A DNA stretch of 6,850 nt from Nitrososphaerota archaeon (GCA_016871975.1 VHBM01000050.1:1-6850); one strand, 5' to 3'; numbered from the stretch's first letter, positions 1-5,437 are shown. Made by a program: numbers and translations. Notes: generated by a model from the sequence alone, not told the origin.

Positions 1-169
1 CAATGTAAGCTATAATCATTGGTTGCTTGAGCTTAAATGAAATTAGTGCCATAATTGACGCAATTATCATAATTACTGCAAAATCCTGAATTACTAGCTC
101 AGAAGGTGTTGGAGTGGAAAAAATCTTTTTTGATATTGGTTCTAAAATAGTTTCAAGCTCAGATGCCAC
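1..169 (-). CDS. Kef-type cation/proton antiporter, N-terminus (partial, runs off left edge)
   Basis: The minus strand opens with GTG at 169-167 and stays open to the window edge, giving 56 codons and no stop. The start reads MASELETILEPISKKIF. After an amphipathic lead of about 25 residues comes a hydrophobic helix (residues about 27-44) and the sequence FKLKQPMIIAYI. A helix followed by a basic turn and 'QP-x-I-x-x-Y' is characteristic of the first membrane segments of CPA2 (Kef/NapA-type) monovalent cation:proton antiporters, which exchange K+ or Na+ for H+ across the membrane. An in-frame TGA lies three codons' distance upstream (170-172), so GTG is the only usual start before the helix. 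A TATA-like box at 191-200 is centred about 26 nt upstream, fitting a leaderless mRNA. The family call rests on one helix only; another polytopic transporter is possible. Confidence 0.66.
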   Translation of the reverse strand, partial: MASELETILEPISKKIFSTPTPSELVIQDFAVIMIIASIMALISFKLKQPMIIAYI

Positions 170-190
170 TCATCTGGATTGAACCTTATC

Positions 191-200
191 ATAGATAAAT
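191..200 (-). promoter_or_regulatory. TATA-like box for the antiporter gene
   Basis: On the minus strand these bases read ATTTATCTAT. The box is centred about 26 nt upstream of the GTG at 169, the spacing expected when an archaeal transcript begins at the start codon. It is AT-rich but not a perfect consensus. Confidence 0.45.
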
Positions 201-211
201 TGTATGAAATG

Positions 212-232
212 GGTTACGAAATTTTGGTAACC
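212..232. repeat. Near-perfect inverted repeat, possible operator
   Basis: The 6-bp arms GGTTAC (212-217) and GTAACC (227-232) are exact reverse complements. The AT core between them (AAA at 219-221 against TTT at 223-225) is also symmetric, so only the pair 218/226 is mismatched. It lies 43 nt upstream of the antiporter start and about 125 nt upstream of the TATA box for the Ig-TPR gene. A dimeric regulator could bind here, but no regulator gene is visible in the window and the site also lies inside a short open frame. Confidence 0.35.
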
Positions 233-356
233 TATTCTGTTTCTGGGAAAGCCTTGAATCAAGTTTTAGTAGAATTTTGAAAACCAATAGAATGTAAATT
301 CTGTAATTACTGATCTTTTTTGAATTGCGATTTTTAGTATGAATTCTACACAATAA

Positions 357-364
357 TTAAATAA
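357..364 (+). promoter_or_regulatory. TATA box for the Ig-TPR gene
   Basis: TTAAATAA sits in an AT-only tract (353-368). Its centre is about 25 nt upstream of the GTG at 385. Spacing supports leaderless initiation at that GTG rather than at the in-frame TTG at 379. Confidence 0.5.
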
Positions 365-384
365 TTATCTACGAATCGTTGCGT

Positions 385-1620
385 GTGAAAATTGGCAAAA
401 TTTACTTAGTTTTTTTCCAAATTATGATTTTACAAGTTTTATCAGTTCCTGTTTTTGCTGAAGACGTAGAAGAGTCTTTTGACACAATGTTATTTGCGAC
501 AGATAAAGCAGTTTATTATGATAATGATCTTATTACCATTTACGGTGTTATTTTTGAAAAACATGAACCTACTGTACTGATTGGCATATACGACCCATTT
601 GGAAACCCAGCTGGATTTTATTTTGGAGATGTTGATGATGATGGATACTTTTCAGTTGATTTTCCTGTAAAAGCAGGTGTAAATTTCAAAACTGAAGGCA
701 CATACTCTGCTGTTGCATTCTATGCTAATACAAAGCAGACAGCATTTTTTGATTTTGTTGAATATCAGGAAGAACCTGAAAATACATCATCAGAAGAAAC
801 AGATGATACAGTAGAAACTAATGAAAATAAAGTAGATGAAAAAGATGAAGATGTTACTGTCATAGTTAAAAACAAGAAAGTAACAGAAAGCACTGCAAAT
901 ATTGAACCTAGCAAAAACGAGCATGATAATAATCAGATCTTAAAACCAGTCAATGAAAAACAATCACAACCAAAACTAGTAGAAAACAATATTGAATTGA
1001 CTCCTGAAGAAGTCGAGCTTGGAATGATACTAAACGAAATTAACCTAAGTTGCGATAGTAGCGAGTTTGAGTATGAAATGTTTTATTATGATAGTATGGG
1101 TCCTGCATTGACACGATTATGCAAGTTTGAAGAGGCCGTTAACTATTACGATGAAGAGCTTGGTAAAGAATCAACAAATATTGAAATTTTAACAAACAAG
1201 GGTGCAGCTTTGAGCAAACTAGTACTTTATAATGATGCCATAAAACAGTATGATAGAGTCCTCAAGCTAAACCCAGCATTCATACCTGCCTTAAACAACA
1301 AAGCTAACATCTATGCAACTAGTGGTAATTATGATGATGCAATAGTGTTGTATAATCAAGTATTGCAAATTGATCCTACAAATATTTCTGCCAATAAAAA
1401 TTTGGAAAAGATTAATGAAAAAAATTCTTTGTATGATAAAAAAACAACTACAACTGTATTAGTCGAAGAAATAAAAAATAAAAAAATAACTGAAGAGAAA
1501 TTCGAATCGGATACAATCAACAATTATCAAGATGCAAATAACAAAAAATCGGACGAGTTTTTAGATCAGATCAATAGTATGTTTTCATATATTACTAAGG
1601 TTTTTTCCAGTATGTTTTAG
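385..1620 (+). CDS. Secreted protein with Ig-like domain, acidic linker and TPR repeats
   Basis: This is a 411-aa exported protein of unknown function. Residues 1-25 form a signal peptide: MKIGK, a hydrophobic core, then VPVFA before ED. Residues about 31-125 are a beta-sandwich domain (FATDKAVYYDNDLITIYG, YDPFGNPAG, DDDGYFS, EGTYSAVAFY) of the kind repeated in thaumarchaeal surface proteins. Residues 126-205 are a low-complexity linker rich in E, D, N, K and T. Residues about 231-331 hold a degenerate TPR-like unit and two clear TPRs (264-297 and 298-331) with the usual A/Y/P spacing and LNP or IDP ends. The tail is charged, then weakly amphipathic; no membrane anchor is seen. Its only two cysteines (223 and 246) could form a disulphide. 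I chose GTG 385 over TTG 379 because it fits the TATA spacing and gives a cleaner signal peptide. A scaffold or binding role at the cell surface is inferred. Confidence 0.85.
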   Translation: MKIGKIYLVFFQIMILQVLSVPVFAEDVEESFDTMLFATDKAVYYDNDLITIYGVIFEKHEPTVLIGIYDPFGNPAGFYFGDVDDDGYFSVDFPVKAGVNFKTEGTYSAVAFYANTKQTAFFDFVEYQEEPENTSSEETDDTVETNENKVDEKDEDVTVIVKNKKVTESTANIEPSKNEHDNNQILKPVNEKQSQPKLVENNIELTPEEVELGMILNEINLSCDSSEFEYEMFYYDSMGPALTRLCKFEEAVNYYDEELGKESTNIEILTNKGAALSKLVLYNDAIKQYDRVLKLNPAFIPALNNKANIYATSGNYDDAIVLYNQVLQIDPTNISANKNLEKINEKNSLYDKKTTTTVLVEEIKNKKITEEKFESDTINNYQDANNKKSDEFLDQINSMFSYITKVFSSMF

Positions 1621-1624
1621 ATAT

Positions 1625-1753
1625 CTAGTAGCCTCTGCTGTTTCTATCAGGTTTGTCAGTATTTGGATTTCTAAAACCATGTTTTTCCATCATATGATTT
1701 AGAAATCGAATATCGTCTGTGAATTGCTCACCACATACAGAACAGCTTGACAT
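1625..1753 (-). CDS. 42-aa C2H2 zinc-finger protein
   Basis: A minus-strand ATG (1753-1751) opens a 42-codon frame ending in TAG (1627-1625). The protein has one classical finger: CSVCGEQF at residues 4-11, then His20 and His25, so C-x2-C-x12-H-x4-H, with Phe11 and Leu18 at the usual hydrophobic positions. The rest is a short polar tail (NPNTDKPDRNSRGY) without further structure. A TATA box at 1776-1783 is about 26 nt upstream of the ATG, matching a leaderless mRNA. The gene occupies almost all the space between the Ig-TPR gene (4-bp gap, convergent) and the 5S gene (same strand, upstream). Single-finger small proteins are common in archaea and are thought to bind nucleic acid or protein; the target here is unknown. 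Finger geometry and promoter together make a real gene likely. Confidence 0.78.
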   Translation of the reverse strand: MSSCSVCGEQFTDDIRFLNHMMEKHGFRNPNTDKPDRNSRGY

Positions 1754-1775
1754 GTTGATTCTATGTTAATTCAAT

Positions 1776-1783
1776 CTATATTA
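1776..1783 (-). promoter_or_regulatory. TATA box for the zinc-finger gene
   Basis: The minus strand reads TTAATATA here, inside AAATTAATATAG. It is centred about 26 nt upstream of the ATG at 1753. It lies just past the 3' end of the 5S gene, so the zinc-finger gene need not depend on 5S readthrough. Confidence 0.55.
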
Positions 1784-1788
1784 ATTTC

Positions 1789-1796
1789 AAGAAAAT
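1789..1796 (-). terminator. Short T-rich terminator after 5S rRNA
   Basis: Immediately after the 3' strand of the terminal 5S helix the minus strand reads ATTTTCTT. Archaeal RNA polymerase often stops at short T tracts, and no hairpin is needed. The tract is short, so termination may be partial. Confidence 0.35.
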
Positions 1797-1909
1797 GCCA
1801 GCACTGTTGCTTCCCAAGAGCTCTCGCACCTTAGTAACACAACAGCGACATTAGGTTTGACTTCCAGGTTCGGAATGGGTCTGGGTCGCACCCTAACGCT
1901 ATGGCCGGC
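1797..1909 (-). rRNA. rrf: 5S ribosomal RNA
   Basis: Read on the minus strand, this stretch contains the conserved 5S core CCCATTCCGAACCTGGAAGT (loop B to helix III and loop C). It also has the loop A and helix II segment GGGTGCGACCC and the helix IV/V region with GGTGCGAGAGCTCTTGGGAA. The ends GCCGGC and GCTGGC pair to form helix I (six pairs, one of them G-U). The length of about 113 nt is slightly short of the usual 115-120, so the mature ends may extend a few bases. It stands alone here: no 16S, 23S or tRNA is adjacent. It is divergent from ABCE1, whose promoter lies in the 94-nt gap. Confidence 0.95.
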
Positions 1910-1933
1910 TTGAGCTAATGTTTTGCAAAGTTC

Positions 1934-1942
1934 TCTATTAAT
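1934..1942 (-). promoter_or_regulatory. Probable TATA element of the 5S rRNA gene
   Basis: On the minus strand ATTAATAGA is centred 28-29 nt upstream of the inferred 5S 5' end. It is the best AT-rich element at suitable spacing, but weaker than the boxes of the protein genes, and the exact 5S start is uncertain. Confidence 0.35.
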
Positions 1943-1974
1943 GTAACTAAAAGATGGATGTTTCCTTAATGACC

Positions 1975-1982
1975 TATAAATT
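1975..1982 (+). promoter_or_regulatory. TATA box for the ABCE1-Trm5 operon
   Basis: TATAAATT is a strong archaeal TATA sequence. Its centre is 25-26 nt upstream of the ATG at 2004, so transcription should begin at or next to the start codon (leaderless). No Shine-Dalgarno sequence lies between. Confidence 0.65.
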
Positions 1983-2003
1983 ATACAAAAGGCCCAGAAC
2001 GCT

Positions 2004-3788
2004 ATGACGCATCGTGTTGCAGTACTTGATAAGGAATTATGTCAGCCAAAAAAGTGTGGCCTGGAGTGTATCAAGTATTGCCCAGTAAACAAATCTGGTG
2101 CTGACTGCATCATACTAAATGAAGAGATCAAAAAGGCCCAGATTGATGAAAACATTTGCAACGGCTGCGGTATTTGCGTAAAGGTCTGTCCATTTGACGC
2201 AATAACAATTGTAAATTTGGCAACAGAGCTTGCAACAGACAAGGTCCACCAGTATGGAATAAACTCATTTAGACTCTACAAGTTACCTGTTCCAAAAAAA
2301 GGCGAGGTTGTTGGCCTGCTTGGCAGAAATGGGATGGGGAAAAGTACAGTTGTAAACATTTTGGCAGGAAATCTAAAACCAAACTTGGGAAACTATACAG
2401 AACCGCCTGACTGGGATGCCATTCTGAAATATTATAGCGGAACTGAGCTCAAGTCTCATTTTGAAAAAATTAAAGAAAAACGGATCAGAGCCTCGATAAA
2501 ACCACAGCAGGTATACAACGTAGCTGAGGCCTTTGATGGTACAGGAAAGGAGCTTTTAGAAAAGTTTGATGAACGCGGAGTTTCAATGGATTTGGTAAAG
2601 GAGCTAGGACTTGAAAACTCTATTGATCATAAATTAAAGGAGTTGAGTGGTGGTGAGCTGCAAAGGATTGCAGTAGCTGTCGCAGCCTCAAAGGATGTAG
2701 ATTTTTACTTTTTTGACGAGCCATCATCGTATAATGATGTATATCAGAGAGCAGGTGTTGCAAGGGTAATTCATAGTCTTGCAAAGATTGGAAAAAGTGT
2801 GATGGTAGTAGAGCATGACCTTACATTGCTTGATTATCTAAGTGACTATATCCAAGTGTTGTATGGAGTTCCTGCTGCATACGGCATTGTTGCAGGTGTT
2901 CTTTCAACAAAGGTTGGAATAAACGTATTTTTGGATGGGTATCTTCCTGGTGAGAATGTAAGGTTTCGTGATAAAAAATTCACATTTGATGCATCAACAT
3001 CCGTTGATGATTTTACCCAAGGCGATGTGATAATCTCATATCCATTGCTTGAAAAAAAGTATCCAAAATTTTCTGTTTCAATTGAGCCAGGCCAGGTAAG
3101 AAAAGGCGAGGTACTTGGGATTATGGGCGCAAATGCCTTGGGAAAAACAACAATGATGAAGATGGTTGCAGGTGTTGAAAAACCAAATTCTGGTGAAATA
3201 GACAAAAAAGTAAAGATTGCATACAAACCACAATATCTGACAAATGATATTGACATTGAAGTTGTTGCCTTACTTGATAAGGCAAACGGTGGTCCAATCA
3301 TGGGATCAATTGAAGAAGAGCAGATAATTGATCCTCTACAAATCAAAAAACTATACAACAAATCTGTGAAAAATCTCTCAGGTGGTGAGCTGCAAAAGGT
3401 TGCAGTAGCGTCATGTCTTTTGCAAAAAGTTGACCTTTATGCACTTGATGAACCATCTGCATTTTTGGATGTCGAAGATAGAATTGCAATTGCAAAGTTT
3501 ATCCAAAAATTTGTCCGCTCATATGCAAAATCTGCCATAATAATAGACCATGACTTGCAGTTAATGGATTTGATTTCAGACAAGATGGTAATTTTTGAGG
3601 GAGTTTCAGGTGTGAAAGGTGTTGCGACTAGTCCTCTATCAAAGGTTGATGCAATGAACAAGTTCCTAAAGTCACTTGACATTACCTTTAGACGTGATGA
3701 AAAAAGCCTCAGACCACGTGTCAACAAGGGCGAAAGTAGGTTAGATAAACAACAAAAAGAGTCTGGCCATTTCTATTACAAGAATTGA
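2004..3788 (+). CDS. abce1: ABCE1/Rli1 ribosome-recycling ATPase
   Basis: This 594-aa protein is a full-length ABCE1, the cytosolic ATPase that with aRF1 or Pelota splits 70S ribosomes after termination or rescue. The Fe-S domain (1-65) has Cys13, 18, 22, 26, 35, 52, 55, 58 and 62, enough for two [4Fe-4S] clusters. NBD1 has Walker A GRNGMGKST (107-115), signature LSGGELQ (214-220), Walker B FFDEP with Asp238 and Glu239, and His271. The hinge (LYGVPAAYG, 286-294) follows. NBD2 has Walker A GANALGKTT (375-383), LSGGELQ (458-464), Asp482 and Glu483, and His516. The tail has the family motif ITFRRDEKSLRPRVNK. Oddities are SSYND instead of the usual SSYLD in the NBD1 D-loop, Ala378-Leu379 for Gly-Thr in Walker A2, and IIDHD for VVEHD. 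It is first in an operon with the methyltransferase gene and divergent from 5S rRNA. Confidence 0.97.
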   Translation: MTHRVAVLDKELCQPKKCGLECIKYCPVNKSGADCIILNEEIKKAQIDENICNGCGICVKVCPFDAITIVNLATELATDKVHQYGINSFRLYKLPVPKKGEVVGLLGRNGMGKSTVVNILAGNLKPNLGNYTEPPDWDAILKYYSGTELKSHFEKIKEKRIRASIKPQQVYNVAEAFDGTGKELLEKFDERGVSMDLVKELGLENSIDHKLKELSGGELQRIAVAVAASKDVDFYFFDEPSSYNDVYQRAGVARVIHSLAKIGKSVMVVEHDLTLLDYLSDYIQVLYGVPAAYGIVAGVLSTKVGINVFLDGYLPGENVRFRDKKFTFDASTSVDDFTQGDVIISYPLLEKKYPKFSVSIEPGQVRKGEVLGIMGANALGKTTMMKMVAGVEKPNSGEIDKKVKIAYKPQYLTNDIDIEVVALLDKANGGPIMGSIEEEQIIDPLQIKKLYNKSVKNLSGGELQKVAVASCLLQKVDLYALDEPSAFLDVEDRIAIAKFIQKFVRSYAKSAIIIDHDLQLMDLISDKMVIFEGVSGVKGVATSPLSKVDAMNKFLKSLDITFRRDEKSLRPRVNKGESRLDKQQKESGHFYYKN

Positions 3789-3793
3789 CACGA

Positions 3794-4621
3794 ATGCTAA
3801 AACGTGCACTTGAAAGTGTGCTATCCGAAAAAGAAAGTGAAGAGATTTTTTCTGCATTTGATCAGATTGGCGATATCATAATAGTGAGAATTCCAGACTC
3901 GCTACTTGGCAAAAAAGAGATTATTGGTAAAACATTGCTTGAGCAAATAAAAAACGCAAACACCGTCTTTTACCAGTCTTCACCTGTTGAAGGCGATTTT
4001 AGGATAAGGGATCTGGAGATTCTTGCAGGAGAGAACAAGACACAAACCGAATACAAAGAGTTTGGCTGCAGGTTTCTAGTAGATGTAGAAAAGGTGTTTT
4101 TTTCCCCAAGACTTTCAACTGAGCGAAACAGGATTGCAGATTTGGTAAAAGATGGCGAGACTGTAATCAACATGTTTGGAGGTATTGGAATGTTTTCAAT
4201 TATGGCTGCAAAAAAGAAAAAATGTACAGTTTACAACATTGACATTAACCCAGATGCTGCTAGATTATGTGAAAAAAATATTTCACTAAACAAGCTTGCA
4301 GGAAATGTAATTTCACTACATGGCGATGCTTCACAAATAATTAAAGAAAAGATAGAAGGAAAAGGCGACAGAGTTCTGATGCTTCTTCCTGAAAGATCAG
4401 ACGAGTTTTTAGACTCTGCAATAGCTGCTGCCAAAAAAAATGCAATAATTCACTATTATTCACATATTCATGCAGACAAAAAAACTCTGGCTCCCAAGTT
4501 ATTGGAAAAGCACTTCCTAGAGATTGCGCCAGTAAAATCTGAAATATTATACTCTAGGATGGTAAGAGCGGTTGGCCCCAGATACTACCAAACTGTGGTT
4601 GATGCAAAAATATCAAAATAA
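3794..4621 (+). CDS. trm5: Trm5/Taw2-family tRNA G37 methyltransferase
   Basis: This 275-aa class I SAM-dependent methyltransferase belongs to the Trm5/TYW2 family, which makes m1G at tRNA position 37 (or transfers aminocarboxypropyl in the TYW2/Taw2 branch). The D2 domain signature spans residues 70-83 (RIRDLEILAGENKT) and the substrate motif 104-114 (SPRLSTERNRI). SAM motif I is NMFGGIGMFS (126-135), usually DMFAGVGPFS, and the ribose-binding Asp is in NIDINPDA. The loop that reads MNLP in Trm5 reads MLLP here (196-199), so the Asn is Leu197. IIHYYSHI follows, as in Trm5. With only about 65 residues before the D2 signature, a complete D1 domain seems absent. ATG 3794 starts 5 nt after the ABCE1 stop. 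A TTG at 3785 would overlap that stop (TTGA) and add three residues. No Shine-Dalgarno is visible, so translational coupling is likely. The Trm5 versus Taw2 choice is not certain. Confidence 0.83.
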   Translation: MLKRALESVLSEKESEEIFSAFDQIGDIIIVRIPDSLLGKKEIIGKTLLEQIKNANTVFYQSSPVEGDFRIRDLEILAGENKTQTEYKEFGCRFLVDVEKVFFSPRLSTERNRIADLVKDGETVINMFGGIGMFSIMAAKKKKCTVYNIDINPDAARLCEKNISLNKLAGNVISLHGDASQIIKEKIEGKGDRVLMLLPERSDEFLDSAIAAAKKNAIIHYYSHIHADKKTLAPKLLEKHFLEIAPVKSEILYSRMVRAVGPRYYQTVVDAKISK

Positions 4622-4623
4622 TA

Positions 4624-4854
4624 TTATTTTTTTTCCTCGTCATCACTTATGATAGATGACGAGCTTGATTTTGTAGTTGCCATGGTATATCCAATCCATG
4701 AAATCACACCCAATATTCCACCTGCTATCATCAAAACAGACAGATGTAGTACAATTGGACTCCATTCAGAAAGCATTAGCAAGTACGCATATACAAAAAA
4801 GGTAACAATGCACAAAACAAAGATCGTAATTCCAAGTGCCTTGCGTCTTTGCAT
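4624..4854 (-). CDS. Small two-helix membrane protein, function unknown
   Basis: This 76-aa protein starts MQRRKALG. It has two hydrophobic segments (about 7-29, ITIFVLCIVTFFVYAYLLM, and 34-58, ending in GVISWIGYTM) and a cytoplasm-like polar tail with five serines and a charged DDEEKK end. The basic N-terminus and acidic tail suggest a helical hairpin with both ends inside. No catalytic motif is visible and I cannot assign a family with a known role. A strong AAATAAATAA box lies 27 nt upstream of the ATG, which supports this strand over the antisense frame. It is convergent with the methyltransferase gene (2-bp gap) and downstream of the acetyltransferase gene on the same strand, but has its own promoter in the 36-bp gap. 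Confidence 0.75.
   Translation of the reverse strand: MQRRKALGITIFVLCIVTFFVYAYLLMLSEWSPIVLHLSVLMIAGGILGVISWIGYTMATTKSSSSSIISDDEEKK
4627..4634 (+). terminator. T8 tract ending the ABCE1-Trm5 transcript
   Basis: Eight consecutive T residues begin six bases after the methyltransferase stop codon, a typical archaeal hairpin-free terminator. The same bases encode the terminal lysines of the convergent membrane-protein gene, so the two 3' ends share DNA. Confidence 0.5.
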
Positions 4855-4876
4855 TGCGCTACAAGCCTGTCGGCAG

Positions 4877-4886
4877 TTATTTATTT
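4877..4886 (-). promoter_or_regulatory. TATA box for the small membrane protein gene
   Basis: The minus strand reads AAATAAATAA, centred about 27 nt upstream of the ATG at 4854. It lies between that gene and the acetyltransferase stop codon at 4891, so the gene can be transcribed separately. Confidence 0.55.
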
Positions 4887-4890
4887 GAAT

Positions 4891-5391
4891 CTAGTAAGTA
4901 AACTCGATTGTCATAAGATAGGCATCTTCGCCATCACGATAGTATGATTTTAGTCTCTGCTTTATGATAAATCCCATTTTTTCATACAATCGTACTGCCT
5001 CATTGTTGCTGCATCGTACCTCAAGGTATAGCTCATCACATTTTTTTATTTGGACTCCCTTGAGTGCCTCTTCAACTAGAGTACGACCAATTCCCTTTCT
5101 TCTATATTCATCCAGTACTGCAACTGATACTACGTGGCCTTTTTTTACAAATCCAAGTTTTTTAAAATTTGAAAATCCATATTCGGTTTTGCACATTATA
5201 TATCCAATTGCCCGTCCGCCGATTTCTGCTACAAGAAATGCCTCTGGGAGCTCAGCAAGCAGGCTCTCATAGAAATAATCCGAATAGTGTTCAGGAAGTG
5301 TCTTCATGTTTATCTCCATGACAGAGATTAGATCGCTTGCCTCACATCTTCGAACTACACAGTCACCAATCTGTCGCAGTATTACTTGCAA
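4891..5391 (-). CDS. rimI: Ard1/RimI-type protein N-terminal acetyltransferase
   Basis: This GNAT enzyme of 166 aa transfers acetyl from acetyl-CoA to protein N-termini. It resembles archaeal Ard1/NatA (the Sulfolobus type) throughout. The substrate-loop motif LPEHYSDYF is at residues 32-40, and GHVVSVAVLDEYRRKGIG at 85-102 contains the acetyl-CoA pyrophosphate loop R-R-K-G-I-G. YLEVRCSNNEAVRLYEKMGF (122-141) and the C-terminal YYRDGEDAYLM are also diagnostic. The longest frame begins at a TTG at 5406 (171 aa). That codon is only about 15 nt from the TATA box at 5415-5426, whereas the second TTG at 5391 is about 28 nt away, as leaderless genes here require. No ATG or GTG precedes the first beta strand (VVRRCEASDL). 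The gene is divergent from the S2P protease gene. Confidence 0.9.
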   Translation of the reverse strand: MQVILRQIGDCVVRRCEASDLISVMEINMKTLPEHYSDYFYESLLAELPEAFLVAEIGGRAIGYIMCKTEYGFSNFKKLGFVKKGHVVSVAVLDEYRRKGIGRTLVEEALKGVQIKKCDELYLEVRCSNNEAVRLYEKMGFIIKQRLKSYYRDGEDAYLMTIEFTY

Positions 5392-5414
5392 TAATGATAC
5401 TTTCAATTATCAAA

Positions 5415-5426
5415 TATTTAATTATA
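5415..5426 (-). promoter_or_regulatory. TATA box for the acetyltransferase gene
   Basis: The minus strand reads TATAATTAAATA. Transcription about 26 nt downstream would begin near 5391-5396, downstream of the TTG at 5406 and next to the TTG at 5391. This decides the start codon chosen for the gene. Confidence 0.55.
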
Positions 5427-5437
5427 GACTGCAAAAA

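Larger units (their letters stand above)
170..384. other. Divergent intergenic region between antiporter and Ig-TPR genes
   Basis: This 215-nt stretch carries the two outward promoters, listed separately. It also holds a near-perfect 21-nt inverted repeat at 212-232 (GGTTAC and GTAACC arms). A smaller inverted repeat lies at 289-302 (AGAAT/ATTCT arms), and GTAATTAC at 303-310 is self-complementary. A plus-strand frame at 179-280 would encode 33 protein-like residues from a TTG, but it has no convincing promoter. No RNA gene is recognisable. Confidence 0.5.

Noticed and set aside
289..310. Small inverted repeat AGAAT/ATTCT and the GTAATTAC palindrome
   Set aside because: Arms of 4-5 bp in very AT-rich DNA are expected by chance and no second copy was seen elsewhere in the window.
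1797..1909. Possible plus-strand reading of the 5S region or a structured regulatory RNA for ABCE1
   Set aside because: The conserved 5S core and terminal helix are correct only on the minus strand, and the ABCE1 promoter lies downstream at 1975-1982, leaving no 5' leader for a riboswitch.
2846..3361. 171-codon minus-strand open frame inside ABCE1
   Set aside because: It lies wholly antisense to a highly conserved ABCE1 coding region, is rich in Ser/Pro/Thr as expected of a shadow frame, and shows no domain.
4649..4888. 79-codon plus-strand open frame opposite the small membrane protein gene
   Set aside because: It is antisense to a frame with clear membrane helices and a well-placed TATA box. 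Its own sequence shows no recognisable pattern and no promoter.
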